Counted from the first letter of the stretch, positions 1 to 11,637 are shown. The stretch: 64,000 nt of DNA from Cephalopachus bancanus (GCA_027257055.1 JAPVLO010000978.1:124001-188000); one strand, 5' to 3'. The notes: generated by a model not told the origin, from the letters alone. Made by a program: numbers and translations.

Positions 1-1317
1 ATATTGAACAGAGGGGTGAGAGTGGGCATCCTTGTCTTGTTCCAGTTTTCAGGGGAAATGGTTCCAATTTTTGTCCATTTAGGAGTGTGCTGTCTGTGGG
101 TTTCTCGTAGATGGCTTTTACTAGTTTGAGGTATGTCCCATGCAGTCCTCGAGGTTCAAGGCTTTTTATCAAGAAGGGTACTGGATTTTATCAAAAGCTT
201 TTTCTGCATCTAGTGACATAATCATGTGGTTTTTGTTTTTGACATCTTTTGATATATTTAATTACATTTATGGTTTTATGAATGTTGGACCAGCCTTGCC
301 TCCCAGGGATGAAGCCTACTTGGACTTGGTCATGATGGATGATTTTTGAGATGTGTTGTTGAATCCGGTTTGCTAAGATCTTGTTGAGAATTTTACCATC
401 TATGTTCATCAAAGATATTGCCCTGTAGTTCTCTTTCTTTGTTGGGTCTTTACCTGGCTTGGGTATCAATGTGATGTTAGATTCGTAAAATTATTTGGGG
501 AGAGTTCCATCTTTTTCAGTCGCCTGAAATACCTTCAGTAGGATTGGTATCAGTTCCTCCTTAAATGTCTTGTAAAATTCTGCTGGAAAGCCATCTGGTC
601 CAGGACTTTTGTTTGTAGGTAGTTTTCTTATTACATAGTCAATTTCCTTGATTGTTATTGGTCTATTTAGGGTCTCAATTTCTTCTTGTTTCAACCTAGG
701 CGGGTTGTGTGATGTCAGAAAGTCCTCCATTTACTTAAGGTTTTCAAGTTTGTTTCCATAAAAATGTAAACAGTAGTCTCTAATGATCTTTTGTATTTCT
801 TCAGTGTCAGATGTGATTTCATCTTTTGTGTTTCTGATTGTGTTCATTTGGCCTTTTTCTCTCTTTTTCTTGGTCAGTCTAGCTAGGGGACCATCAACCT
901 TGTTTATCCTTTTAAAGAACCAGCTTTTGTTTCATTGATTTTTCTACTATCTTTTTGTCTTCTGTGTCCTGGATTTGGACTTTTATTTTGGTGATCTGGA
1001 TTCTTCTGCTCAAGTTAGGGTTTTGGTGGTCTTGCTTTTCTAGCTTCCTTAGGTACGACTTCTTAGGCTGTTAATTTGTGATCCTTCCATTTTCTTCATG
1101 TTCGCTTGTAGAAATATGAATTCCCCTCCTACTACAGCTTTCATGGCATCCCAGACATTTTGGTAAGATGCTTCTTCATTTTCATTTGTTTCCAGATATC
1201 TTTTAATCTCTTTTTTGATTTCATCATTTACCCACGAGTTGTTTAGCATCATGCTGTTTAGCGTCCATGTCTTTGTGGGTTTGGGGGGAACCTTCTTTGT
1301 GTTGATGTTTATTTTAA
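1..1317 (-). mobile_element. LINE-1 copy A, internal ORF2 fragment cut by window start
   Basis: Read on the minus strand, this is L1 ORF2 from just after the endonuclease domain into the reverse transcriptase. Recognisable protein pieces in order are a linker (VPPKPTKTWTLNSMMLNNSW near 1290-1230), the RT entry region ([15 protein letters not shown] near 620-560), [13 protein letters not shown] near 465-425, and a motif matching RQGCPLSP that ends at base 1. Several frame breaks separate these pieces, so it is a dead copy. Similarity to the other L1s stops at about 1317, where the sequence changes to A/T-rich DNA, so the element is 5'-truncated. Its 3' end lies outside the window. Confidence 0.95.
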
Positions 1318-1448
1318 TAAAAAATAAAAAAGTAAAAAAGTAAATAAAAATTAAAAAATAATAATAATAAATATAATAAATTTTTTTAAAAAGAAAAAAT
1401 TTTACAAAAACAAAAAATCTCTTGGTGTACACACCCTCAGAAATACCC
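1318..1448. repeat. A/T-rich low-complexity stretch
   Basis: Runs of AAATAA and AATAAT fill the gap between the broken 5' end of L1 copy A and the Alu that follows. I see no gene in it. It could be a decayed poly-A tail or a simple repeat. Confidence 0.7.
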
Positions 1449-1449
1449 A

Positions 1450-1733
1450 TACAAGTCAGACATGGTGGCTCATGCCTATAATCTCAGCTCTTTGGGAGGC
1501 CAAGGTGATAGGATTGCCTGAACCCATGGGTTCATGACCAGCCTGGGAGACATGGAAGACAATACATTAAAAAAAATTGAGTGGGTGTGGTGGCTCATGC
1601 CTGAAGTTCCAGCTTCTTGGAAGGCCAAGGTGAAAGGATCACCTGAGCCCAGCCAGTCGAGGCTGAGGTGTCCATGAGCATGCCACGCTACTCCAGTCTG
1701 GCGACAAAATGTGACTCTTACTAAAAAAAAAAA
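1450..1733 (+). mobile_element. Old dimeric Alu SINE
   Basis: The left arm begins with a GGTGGCTCATGCCT-like Alu core and the right arm begins near 1580 with GGTGTGGTGGCTCATGCC. A short A-run separates the arms and a tail of eleven A closes the element. ACCCATACA appears immediately before it (about 1445-1453) and after it (about 1734-1742), which fits a target-site duplication. It is more diverged than the other Alus here and keeps the standard left-arm ATGGGTTCATGACCAGCC arrangement, so it looks like an older subfamily. It carries no coding capacity; Alu is a 7SL RNA-derived Pol III SINE mobilised by L1. Confidence 0.9.
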
Positions 1734-1744
1734 CCCATACACAA

Positions 1745-2510
1745 ACAGAACATTTAAAAACAATAAAACAACAAAAACAAAGCAAATATGAAAGCGCAAA
1801 CAAATACAATAAGATAGCTCCCTCTTGCTATTTCTGGAACTTCAGGTTGCTTTCTCAAGCACAGAAAGAGCTTTTGGTTACCACCGAGTTGGGGAGTGGC
1901 TCCCGTCCCCAGTCTGTGCCCTCCCCTCTCTCCACACAGGCCAGTTGGATTGGTCTCGGTGTGGGCCAGATGCCTGGCAGGCTGTGGTGGGAGGAGTGCA
2001 AATCAGGTCCAGACTTACCTGATTCGTCTGCTGCTGCTGCTGCTGTGGCCTCCAAGTCTCCCACTCAGATCAGATGTGTCTGTTCCTGTTCTGGTGTGGG
2101 GGAGGGACGTCTGTCTCTTTGTGTCCATCATCAGTCCCAGAGGGCTGCAGAGAGAGCCTCTGGGTCTCAGGTTGGAGGTTGGACAGTGGTGGGTGGGGCA
2201 ATGCAGGTCTCTGTCCAGTCTGGGACAGAGCAAATGACAGCAGTAGCATCTCCTCAAAGCAGTAGTGGGTCTTAGTTCCAGATTTCCTCATGGTGCCATC
2301 TCCACAGTTCCTGCAGTTTCCTCCACAGTTAGTGCCTGGCCTGTTACCACAGGTGGTGGGAGGGGCCAGTTGTCAGGTGCTGAGGGGCAGCTGATCACTG
2401 CTGCCTCCTCCCAAGAGACTCCCAAGAACAACAGACAATCCTGGGCACTGGGCTCCAATCTCAGGGCAGTGGTGAGTTGCAGTCACCTCCAGAGAAGAGT
2501 CTAAAGTGCT
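1745..2510. other. GC-rich unrecognised block
   Basis: This 0.75-kb block is clearly richer in G and C than the flanks and includes a short CTG run near 2028-2045. Several frames stay open here on both strands (for example 1847-2275 plus and 2070-2291 minus). They overlap each other and match no protein I recognise, so I read them as chance frames in low-stop DNA. It could be a decayed L1 5' UTR of an older family or part of a retroviral LTR, but I cannot show either. Confidence 0.4.
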
Positions 2511-4604
2511 TGAACCCGAGTCTCCCCCAGACAGACTTTCCCTCTCCCACCAGCACACACCCACTTATGCATACGGTCTTTATGGACACTCAACATTGCA
2601 GAGACTCTCATACTCTGACCAGTTCTGTCACCATCTTGCCCTTCTCCCCTTTATAATTTTTTCAATTGACCCTCTTTTTTATTTGCTTGGTTTTTTATAT
2701 ATATGTCATCAGTTTATCACAGTACATTTGGAAGAACTATGGTTATCCTTTCAATATGTTTTAAAAGAAAAATAGAAAATGAATCAGTTGGTCTATTTGT
2801 TTTTAATTTGTTTCCAGAGACATCCTCTCTGGGGTTGCATTTGCCTTCATGTGCAGTTGAACTAAGGGATCACTGGCCTTGCAACCATTTTGTACCTCCT
2901 TTAAAAGTCCTTTTTTTCTCTATCAATCTTTTTGTTTTTCTGTTTTTTAGTAGAGTTCCTTTGACCTACATTTTCTAAACTGTCTCTCAATTCTTCTTTT
3001 CCTGCTCTCACATTTTTTTACTTTTCAAGAGCTCTTTCTGATTCTCTAAATGCTCCTTTCTTTTTAAATTTCTCTTTATATGGAGGAGCATTTTCTTAAT
3101 GCTCTTTGAGGAAATTAAATTTAGATTTGTTTTAAAGTTATCATCTGTGTCTTACATTGCATCTGCTCCTTTTGAGTTTGCTATGCCTTTTACTTTTGGC
3201 TTCTGAATTTTGTGTTGAATGTTCTCTGAAATGCTTGGTAATCTTTGGCTTCCTGTCATGCTTATGAATGCAGTAGTGAAAGAACTGATGTGGCATTCCA
3301 TGTATAAGAAGGTCTTGCCAGTGGGAATTTCCCGTGTCATTGCTGGGTGTAGGCCTGGGAGCCAGTTGCCATATCCTTTCCCATTGATCCCGATTCTCCA
3401 GATGGGAGTTCCTCTCTCTCTCATCTAAGGGTGCAGTCCATGGGACAGCAGCTTTCTGGAGGTCTAGTGAAGGACAACGACTTGGTTAGTCGTGGTTGAT
3501 ATGTGAACTGACATGGGTTCCTGGTGTTCACTGCAGCTAGACATTGCTATACTCATTACTTTATACTCACTAGTTATTTCTAGTAGTCTGAGATATACTT
3601 CTTGCATGCAAACTTCAGCATTCTCCTGGTGGAGAATGCATTAGATAACCCTTAGTCATCACCTTGTTGTTGGTGTTGGAAAGAGAACCCAAGAGAGTCT
3701 AACTGCCCTTTATGGAAAAATGATAATAACTTTTGCAAAATTTTGATTCCAGAAAGAGGAATTTTAAGCATATTACTTAGAATTTTCCGGAAAGTATCAG
3801 AATAATTATAAACAGAATAATTATAAACAGAAACAGTTAAAAACTGTTGGTATTTGAGGTCATGTGTGTGTTAGACCTGTTCTTTGTTATCTATAATCTT
3901 ATTAACATTTTGAATTTTTTGCACGGTACAAGAAACAAATTACCCTTGTATTATTGTAAACAAAGTCAGTCTCTCTCTATTTGTCTTTGACTTTACCTTC
4001 AGAATATGTGATTCCTCCAATCTTAAATATTTTTAAAATTCAGTGGCAAAAATATATGCTTCCTTTCAAGTAGTTCTCAGACACTTACAAGTTTATGTCA
4101 ATTCAACTATCTGCTTTCTTGATGCATCTGATGCTTTATTGTACTTTTGCTTGCTTTATGGAGAGCATAAAGATTAACTTTTGTATTCAATCTGCCTGTA
4201 TTGCCAATTACTAAGAATTAACTACCTTAAATATATAAAAATTAAGGAAATGAGGTATACCTGGTAACTAGAGAGATCTCTGCATATGGAGTTTACCCAA
4301 GAATGTCTTCATGTATCATGTTGAATTTGTTTTTGAAATATCTATTTTAATCTGAAAGTCTTGTTTGTAAATTGGTATTATCTACATCAGGGTAGGAGTC
4401 TTTCATCAGTGTTCATAATTATCACTGTAAATGTATGGCTGCCACAAAATATGGTTGTGCATTTTATATTTAGTTAAGCTAATGTTCCATGCATAGCTGA
4501 ATTGTGGAAAAGATTTTTAATTGCAAGATCAACATCACATAGAATAAATATTTGATATTTTGTAATGTTAACTATGTAGTCCTTAAATTGCATAGTTCCA
4601 TTTT
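2511..4604. other. No gene seen; T-rich unique or decayed repeat DNA
   Basis: Nothing coding is supported. The part from about 2640 to 3450 is T-rich with phrases such as CAAGAGCTCTTTCTGATTCTC that look like a very old interspersed repeat, but I cannot name the family. The remainder to 4604 is A/T-rich without recognisable structure. Confidence 0.5.
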
Positions 4605-4610
4605 TCCATA

Positions 4611-4898
4611 ACTTTTTTTTTGAATTGGAGTCTCACTTTGTCACCCAGACTGGAGTGCAGTGGCTGCTCCCAGCCACCGCAGCCTCGACCTGCTGGGCTC
4701 CGGCGATCCTTCCACCTCAACCTTCCGAGTAACCGGAATTACAGGCATGCGCTACCACGCCCAGCTGATTTTTTTTTATTTATTGTAGAGATGAGGTCTC
4801 ACTGCCCAGGTGGGTCTCGAACCCACGGGCTCAGGCAATCCACTCACCTCAGCCTCCCAAAGGCGTGGGATTACAGGCTGAGCCACTGAGCCCGGCTC
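4611..4898 (-). mobile_element. Dimeric Alu SINE, lineage-specific type
   Basis: On the minus strand the element starts near 4898 with GCCGGGCTCAGTGGCTCAGC and ends in an A-tail, seen here as T after 4611. The left arm carries GGGTTCGAGACC, and the right arm carries the GGTCGAGGCTGCGGTGGC-type 31-bp insertion typical of Alu. CCATAAC followed by T is present on both sides (4606 and 4899 onwards), which is a target-site duplication. It belongs to the same subfamily as the copies at 5005, 12049, 14177, 28637, 37860 and 38274. Confidence 0.95.
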
Positions 4899-4986
4899 CC
4901 ATAACTTTTTTTATCTGACTTTTTCACATTTGCATTCATTATTTTTGATATTTTATATAAACTCACTATCATCCCTTATATTTTAT

Positions 4987-5004
4987 ATAAATTCACTATG
5001 CAAT
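4987..5004. repeat. Target-site duplication, left copy
   Basis: The 18-bp sequence is repeated exactly at 5313-5330 on the far side of the Alu. It marks the L1-endonuclease-mediated insertion point. Confidence 0.95.
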
Positions 5005-5312
5005 CCAGGCTTGGTGGCTCAGCCTGTAATCCTGCACCTTGGGAGGCTGAGGAGAGTGGATTGCCTGAGTCCGCGGGTTCGAGACCCACCTGGGCAACTT
5101 GGCAAGACCTCATCTCTACAATAAATAAAAAATTAGCTGGGCGTGGTAGTGCCCGCCTGTTGTTCCAGCTACTTGGAAGGCTGAGGTGGAAGGATCGCCG
5201 GAGCCCAGCAGGTTGAGGCTGTGGTGGCCGGGAGTGGCCACTGCACTCCAGTCTGGGAGACAGAGTGAGACTCCAACTCAAAAAAATAAAAATAAAAAAT
5301 AAAAATAAAAAA
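5005..5312 (+). mobile_element. Dimeric Alu SINE with perfect 18-bp TSD
   Basis: The left arm starts after 5004 and contains GCGGGTTCGAGACCC, a strong Pol III B box. The right arm starts near 5133. The tail is A-rich with T interruptions (AAATAAAAAT). The flanking duplication ATAAATTCACTATGCAAT occurs at 4987-5004 and at 5313-5330 without mismatch, so the integration is relatively young. It sits head to head with the minus-strand Alu at 4611-4898, only about 106 bases away. Confidence 0.97.
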
Positions 5313-5330
5313 ATAAATTCACTATGCAAT

Positions 5331-5965
5331 GCAAATTTCCTAACTTTTACCACAGTTTCCAGGTATTGGCAGGGTGTACAGCAAATCAGAGCATCACAGC
5401 ACATGGGAACCTGAAGTTGGTAGTGCTTGGACAAACAAACAGGTCATTGAGGGGAATCAAATAGTGCGGTCACATGTAGCCGAATTCCAACTCTGGGACA
5501 GCGTTAGAGGACAAAGTAACAGGAAAGAATAGCTCCTTCTAGAAGGATTGAAAATTTAGTTTGGAAGCAAGGATTCAGATCGGTATTTAAGTAGAAATCT
5601 AGTAAAAGTAGATAACACGTTATAAGACGTCCTCAAAGGAGTTCTTTTTTATTTGTAGTGCAGATGTTGCAGAAATAGGGTGGCTATTGTTTGGTAGAGT
5701 CATCTGAGCGGCACTGAGCCACTGTGTTCTAAGTCAAACCAGCACCAGAACTATTAGTAGCCATGATGTGAAGGCCTCCCGGTCAACCTTCCCCATAGTT
5801 CGTCCCCACAGGAAAACTAGAGTTATAAATTTTTCCTTGATCTGCATCAGATATGACTGGCCTAATTAAGTCTTCTTTCATTCCTTTCCTTCAAATAACC
5901 TCATCCTCTCACCACCATGTCATTAAAGTAGCTTATTCCAAAGAAATTCCCTGTTTTGAGAGAAT
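5331..5965. other. No gene seen
   Basis: Unique-looking sequence between an Alu and L1 copy B. I see no long frame, RNA gene or known repeat in it. Confidence 0.6.
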
Positions 5966-8325
5966 TAATTTCTTTTTTTTCCCTTTTATTTATTTATTTT
6001 TTTTAATCGATATTTTTTATTTTAATATTGTGGGGTGCAGTTAAGGGTTAGGTATACAAATATGCTTCATTCAGGCCCCCTTGCTGATAACTGGTGTCTC
6101 CCTATCTCTCGACTGATGTTTACTACCATTAGTCCCATTCCCCCCCCCCATAGTTTCCCAACACTGTCAGTCATTTTCTTATAGTAGTGCATTGGATGAT
6201 CAATGCACATATTCTCACTATATGAGTGAGAATATGTGGTACTCAGATCTTTGTTTCTGTGAGAGAACACTTAGTATTATAGACTCTAGCTCCATCCAGG
6301 TTGCTGCAAAATTCATGATTTTGTTCTTTTTTATGGCTTCATAGTATTCCATCGTGTATATGTACCACATTTTTTTTATCTAGTTCTCTTTTGATGAACA
6401 GCGTGGTTGGTTCCAGGTTCTAGCTATTGTGAATAATGCTGCAATGAACATTTATGTGCAGGTATCTTTTTTATAGAGTGATTTGAGTTCTTCAGGGTAT
6501 ATTCCCAGTAGGAGGATTGCAGGGTCATATGGGAGGTTGATGTTTAGAGCTTTTAGGAATCGCCACACTGCTTTCCACAAGGTTGCACTAGTTTACACTC
6601 CCACCAACAGTGTAGAAGTGTTTTCACCACACCCTCTCCAGCAGCTGTTATTTTTTGAGTTGTTGATAATTTCCATTCTGACTGGAGTTAGGTGGTATCT
6701 CAGGGTGGTTTTGATTTGCATCTCCCTGATGATTAATGAGGTTGAGCATTTCTTCATGTGTCTGTTGGCTGCTCGGATGTCTTCCTTTGTGAAGTGTCTG
6801 TTCTTATCTTTTGCCCACTTCATAATGGGGTTTGTTTTTTTCTTTTCAGCACGTTTGAGTTCCTTGTAGATCCAGGATGTTAAGCCTTTGTCAGACCTGG
6901 AGTTGGCAAATACTTTTTCCCAGTCTGTAGGCTGTCTTTCTGCTCTCTTGATGGTTTCTTTGGTTTTGCAGAAGCTTCTCAGTTTAATGAGGTCCCGCTT
7001 GTCTATCTTATCCCTTATGGCCTGTGGGTTTTGAGTTTTGTTCAGGAATTGGATGCCAGTTCCAATTTCTGTAAGGGTATATCCTTCATTTTCTAAGGTT
7101 CTTATGGTTTGCAATTGTATATTTAGGTCCCTGATCCATTTGGAGTTAATTTTTGTGTATGGGGATAGATAGGGGTCCTGTTTCAATCTTCTGCATGTGG
7201 TCAGCCAGTTTTCCCACCACCATGTACTGAATAGGTTCTCCTCTCCCCAGTGGTAGGTGGTGGAGGCTTTGTCGAAGATGAGTTGGTTGCGAAATAGAGG
7301 TCTTGCCTCTGGAATCTCAATTCTATTCCATTAGTCTATATGACTGTTCCTATACCAATACCAAGGTGTTTTGATGATTGTATCTTTATAGTAAAGTTTG
7401 AAGTCTGGTAATGTGATACTACCTGCTTTGTTTTTTTTCTTTTTTTTGCTGAGGATTGTTTTGGCTATTCTTGGTTGTTTGTGTTTCCATATGAATTCCT
7501 GTGTTGTTTTTTCTAGGTCTGAGAAGAATGTTGCTGGTAATTTGATAGGTATTGCATTGAATCTGTGGATTGCCTTAGGTAAGATGGACATCTTCACAAT
7601 GTTGATTCTTCCAATCCATGAGCATGGGATATTTTTCCACTTGTTTGTGTCATCTTTGATTTCTTTGAGCAGAGTTTTGTAGTTTTCATTGTAAAGATCT
7701 TTCACATCTCTGTTTAGGAAGATGCCAAGGTATTTCATTTTTTTTGTGGCTATTGTGAATGGAATTGTGTTTTTTATTTGGGTTTCTGTTTGTTTATTAT
7801 TGGTGTAAAGAATTGCGATTGTCTTTTGCACATTTATTTTATATACTGAGACTTTGCCAAAGGCCTTTATCCATGTAAGGAGGTTTTTGACAGATTCTCT
7901 TGGGTTTTCCAGGTATACAATCATGTCATCTGCAAAGAGAGATAATTTGACTTCCTCTTTTCCTATTTGGATACCCCTGATTGCCTTGTCTTCTCTGATT
8001 GCTCTAGCCAGGACTTCCAATATATTGAACAGGAGGGGTGAGAGTGGGCATCCTTGTCTTGTTCCAGTTTTCAGGGGAAATGGTTCCAATTTTTGTCTGT
8101 TTAGGAGTATGCTGGCTGTGGGTTTCTTGTAGATGGCTTTTACTACTTTGAGGTATGTTCCCTGTATGCCTAGATGTTCGAGGGATTTTATCAAGAAGGG
8201 GTGCTGGATTTTATCAAAAGCTTTTTCTGCATCTAATGATATAATCATGTGGTTTTTGTTTTGACATATGTTGATGTATTTAATTACATTTATTGTTTTG
8301 CGAATGTTGAACCAAACTTGCGTCC
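5966..8325 (-). mobile_element. LINE-1 copy B, 5'-truncated
   Basis: Reads 5' to 3' from about 8325 down to a poly-A tail (T-rich on the plus strand) near 5966-6010. It contains the second half of ORF2 and the whole 3' UTR, including the G-rich tract (C-run near 6142-6151). The 5' break falls within the RT domain, where ATTCGCAAAACAATAAATG joins unrelated DNA. I could not find a clear target-site duplication. Such 5' truncation is the usual product of incomplete target-primed reverse transcription. Confidence 0.97.
6215..8325 (-). pseudogene. L1 ORF2 remnant (RT C-terminal half and C-terminal domain)
   Basis: Two long open pieces survive. The first, 7331-8248, has about 305 codons and starts [19 protein letters not shown]. 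It includes [14 protein letters not shown] and the catalytic [14 protein letters not shown], so both Asp residues of the RT active site are present. The second, 6593-7186, has about 197 codons and covers the downstream region ([11 protein letters not shown] to the zinc-knuckle-like [20 protein letters not shown] and [10 protein letters not shown]). A stop and frame shift near 7190-7330 separate them. The endonuclease domain is missing, so the copy cannot act by itself. Confidence 0.95.
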
Positions 8326-9956
8326 CAAATTTTATTCTTCCCAGTTTTAACCATTTCCTATAGAGATGAAATCTGTGTCTTCTAGCACTTTACCACCCAG
8401 AAACTGTAATACCCTCCATATCTAACATTTTTACCTCAATCCTAGTGCTCATTTTCCTAATAATAGTACCTCTTCTCATGAAACTCCATGAAGTTAGATT
8501 TGGCAGTGTTGATGTGGCTTTATTTTTTGCTGGTAGGACTTTAAGTTATCTTTACACTTAGAGTTACAACTTATATACTTATCCAGCATGTTTAAGTTCT
8601 AGGAATAAAGTAATAGAACTATAATTAGAGAACACATTTGTGATGATCAGAGACTATGATGTTACCATAATGACATTAACAAAGTCTCTGTACCATATTA
8701 ACACTATACTTACACAGAGTCTCCCATGAGTTGAGGAACAGTAATTCCATAGAACCCAGATTATCCTGAATGCAAAGCTTTGTATCTGAAACAGAACTTC
8801 ATAGGGATTCAAGTGACTGCTTGTACATCCTCTAAATTAACATCCAGGACGTGCCCAAAATTTGGCAGTGGGGATCAGGGACGTTCTTAGCTCCAGTACC
8901 TACTGAGGAATACAAAGGAAATGTGTGTTTATTCACTACAGAAGGACAGTGCCAGCTCCAGAGATAAAGATTCCTTTCAGAGACTGACTTCAGAACTATA
9001 TGTGCCAGTGTAACACAATGCTTTATGTCTGAGTAGACCTCACGCCAGACAAAAGCAATTGCTCCTTCTGACACTTTGTAGCCACAGAAACATGGCATAA
9101 ATGGTCAGAAATGGCAAAACCCCAAAACTGGGATCATATTATTTTTAAGAAAAACTTCTCTACCCCAAACTGTATACCAAGCTTGTATTGTTTATAAAAC
9201 ATATATATTATAACAAAATGGGTAAATAAGACCTAATGGATAATGAATTTAATTTAATCCAATGTTTGGTGTACTGATCACAAATGACTAGGAGCCCCAC
9301 AATGATTTAAATTGTTATGGTGACCAGATGAGCCATAGGGATCCAAATTCATTATGGACTAGAATGACAAGATTAGCTTAATAGATATTGGACTAGATAG
9401 CAACCTAATAGAATTTGGAATTAGATATTAATATAGATATAGATATTATGGGTAGAATTTGCTTGTGCTTATAAAATTATTTTTTTATTTAAGCTATAAC
9501 AATTATAAAAATAACTGTTGAAACAGTGACAAGTTTGAGAAACAAAACAATTTATTGGATTGCTACTTAACTTTTATAATTGATGAATATTTAATATTCT
9601 TATGTTTTGTAATCATCCAATTACTTTCAACTTAATAATATTATAAACCTTCTGACATATACATTGCAAGCATTTTTATAATCAAAACAAACTTGCAATG
9701 TCAGGTCACACTTATGACAAAGACCTAGCATTTCTTACTACAAGTCCTTCACTCTCTACTTTGTACTAGTATTTCTTTAATTTTATTATTTCTATATGCA
9801 TGTTGCTTTACTGTGGAGCAGTGAGTTATCCCACACTGCCTACACATTTCTTACAAAAGTCCTGAGTTAAGGGTGGTCAGTGATTAATCCTATTTTAACA
9901 TGAAGAAACAAATTAAAGTCAAGTGTTTTATGTACATCACCTACATGAAAAGTGAT
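8326..9956. other. No gene seen
   Basis: A/T-rich sequence with no recognised repeat apart from scattered GATATAGAT phrases near 9400-9450. The minus-strand frame at 8832-9098 has no recognisable protein features. Confidence 0.6.
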
Positions 9957-9957
9957 C

Positions 9958-10005
9958 ATTCATCTATCTATCTATCTAATCTATCTATTCATCTATCTAT
10001 ATATT

Positions 10006-10054
<49 letters not shown>
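9958..10054. repeat. Compound microsatellite (CTAT)n then (CA)24
   Basis: Interrupted CTAT/ATCT units run from 9958 to about 10003, followed by an uninterrupted CA array from 10007 to 10054. The array gives rise to artefactual frames of Thr-His repeats. It is likely polymorphic in length. Confidence 0.98.
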
Positions 10055-10056
<2 letters not shown>

Positions 10057-10475
10057 TGCCCACACCACAACTCCAGGGAGCTTCAGGGTAACTCTATAGG
10101 TACTGCTTTTTCTTATCTCTGTATTGATGGATTCCACTTCTACTACTTACCATTTATAACCCACGAAGCCCAAGTTCCCTTTCACCTCATCTGCTTGTGG
10201 TATCATGAGATCATATAAACAGTGATGATGCAATTTCTCCAATTTCTTCTCTCTACTCCATATGGGGCCACTAGTATCTTCTCTACAAAACCTACCCTAT
10301 CCTAAGCACCTTGGAGGTCACGTGCAAGTTCACCAATCACCAATGTCAATATGTGTTCACACTGGTCACAGCATTGACAGCTGATGTCTGACAGCCACTC
10401 AAATTCAGCCTCTCTACCTCAGGTCTGGGAACACTCTCCTATCTCCAGAATCCTAAACCACACATCACATTGTGA
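10055..10475. other. No gene seen
   Basis: Unique-looking sequence between the CA array and the first copy of a duplicated segment. No supported frame or RNA. Confidence 0.5.
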
Positions 10476-10770
10476 ACTTTCAGAGATGTGAACATGTGTT
10501 CACATGTCTGATCACATAAGTGAGTTCACGTGTCTGCTGTACAGTGTCCTGTGTGTGCTTTTCTGTGTGTGTACAATTGGTTGTGCTTTTGTGTGCTTTA
10601 TTGTGTAGTACTGCATTTTTTTAATATAGTATTTGTGTGAAAAACATTATGAACCTATTACAGTACATTACTATATAGCTGATTGTGTTCATTGGGTACC
10701 TAAGCTAACTTTGATAGACTTACGAATGAGCTCTCAGGATGAAACTCATTTGTATGTAGGGGACCTACTA
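10476..10770. repeat. Direct duplication, copy 1
   Basis: Begins GAACTTTCAGAGATGTGAAC and ends with TTTGTATGTAGGGGACCTAC. The same sequence recurs at 11344-11637 with scattered substitutions and short indels. The last part (ACTTACGAATGAGCTCTCAG) resembles terminal regions of old DNA transposons of the Tigger/pogo kind, but that is only an impression. It is non-coding. Confidence 0.85.
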
Positions 10771-11343
10771 TAATCATTAACCCTAAAGCATTTTCCTACA
10801 TTTTCTCAGCCTTTCATTTGGCAATTTCTTTGACATGTAGGAGAATGTCTCTCCTTCTGCCTTGTGTTGTATTCTGTCATTGAGTCTTCAAGACAAGTAA
10901 TCACAGAGCTTGCAGTTCTGTCCCTCACTGAGATATGCACACAAACAGCTCCCTCAAGCAGCTCTTCACTTAAAAGGACGCACATGTAAGACTCTCAAAT
11001 CAGGCTGGATATCGACATCGGGTAGATGCCAACAAGGCATTGTATCTCTTGCTCTCCTTTAATCTACCAGTGACCTGGAAATAACACAAATCTTTTTTAC
11101 TACTTTATTTTTATTTTATTTTTTACAAAGAACAAAACAGATTTGACAAAGAACAATGAACTCCTATTAAAATGAAGTAGTCCTAATGAGGTTTTCTGAC
11201 CATTTAAAAATGCTTTCAAATATATTTGAAACATTACCAATATATTAGTTCCTGCTTATTCAAAAGAATAAATATACAGTCAGATTACTTCAGTCAGCAA
11301 ACAAAACTTTTAGTAAGTTCCCTACAGACAAACCTTCAAACTG
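10771..11343. other. Spacer between the duplicated segments; no gene seen
   Basis: About 570 bases of apparently single-copy DNA with an A/T-rich middle near 11095-11130. It does not repeat after the second copy. Confidence 0.5.
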
Positions 11344-11637
11344 AACTTTCAGAGATGTGAACATGTGTTCGCATGTCCCATCACATAAGTGAGTTCATGT
11401 GTCTGCTGTACAGTGTCATGTGTGTCCACCCCTTACAATTGGCTGTGCTTTTGTGTGCATTACTGTGTAGTACTACATATTTGTTTTTTATGTATTATTT
11501 GTGTGAAAAGCATTATGAACCTATTACATTACATTATTATATAGCTGATTGTGTTCATTGAGTACATGAGCTAACTTTGATAGACTTACGAATGAGCTCT
11601 CAGAATGAAACTCATTTGTATGTAGGGGTGTAATCAT
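11344..11637. repeat. Direct duplication, copy 2
   Basis: Same orientation as the copy at 10476, offset by 868 bases. Differences include CATGTGTTCGCATGT for CATGTGTTCACATGT and a changed stretch near 11428-11440. Open frames here are short and not shared with copy 1. Confidence 0.85.

Noticed and set aside
1847..2275. 142-codon frame in the GC-rich block as a coding exon
   Set aside because: Other frames on both strands are equally open, and I see no splice or domain evidence.
5060..5090. tRNA gene suggested by GGTTCGAGACC-type B box
   Set aside because: The B box lies inside Alu left arms at seven places; no cloverleaf can be formed and the Alu context explains it.
7331..8248. 305-codon minus-strand frame as a host gene
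   Set aside because: It is the RT part of L1 ORF2 (FADD and RQGCPLSP motifs) and is continuous with L1 sequence on both sides.
9958..10054. CRISPR-like array
   Set aside because: The repeats are simple CTAT and CA units without unique spacers; the genome is mammalian.
9900..10218. Thr-His repeat proteins at the CA array
   Set aside because: They are translations of a dinucleotide microsatellite, not genes.
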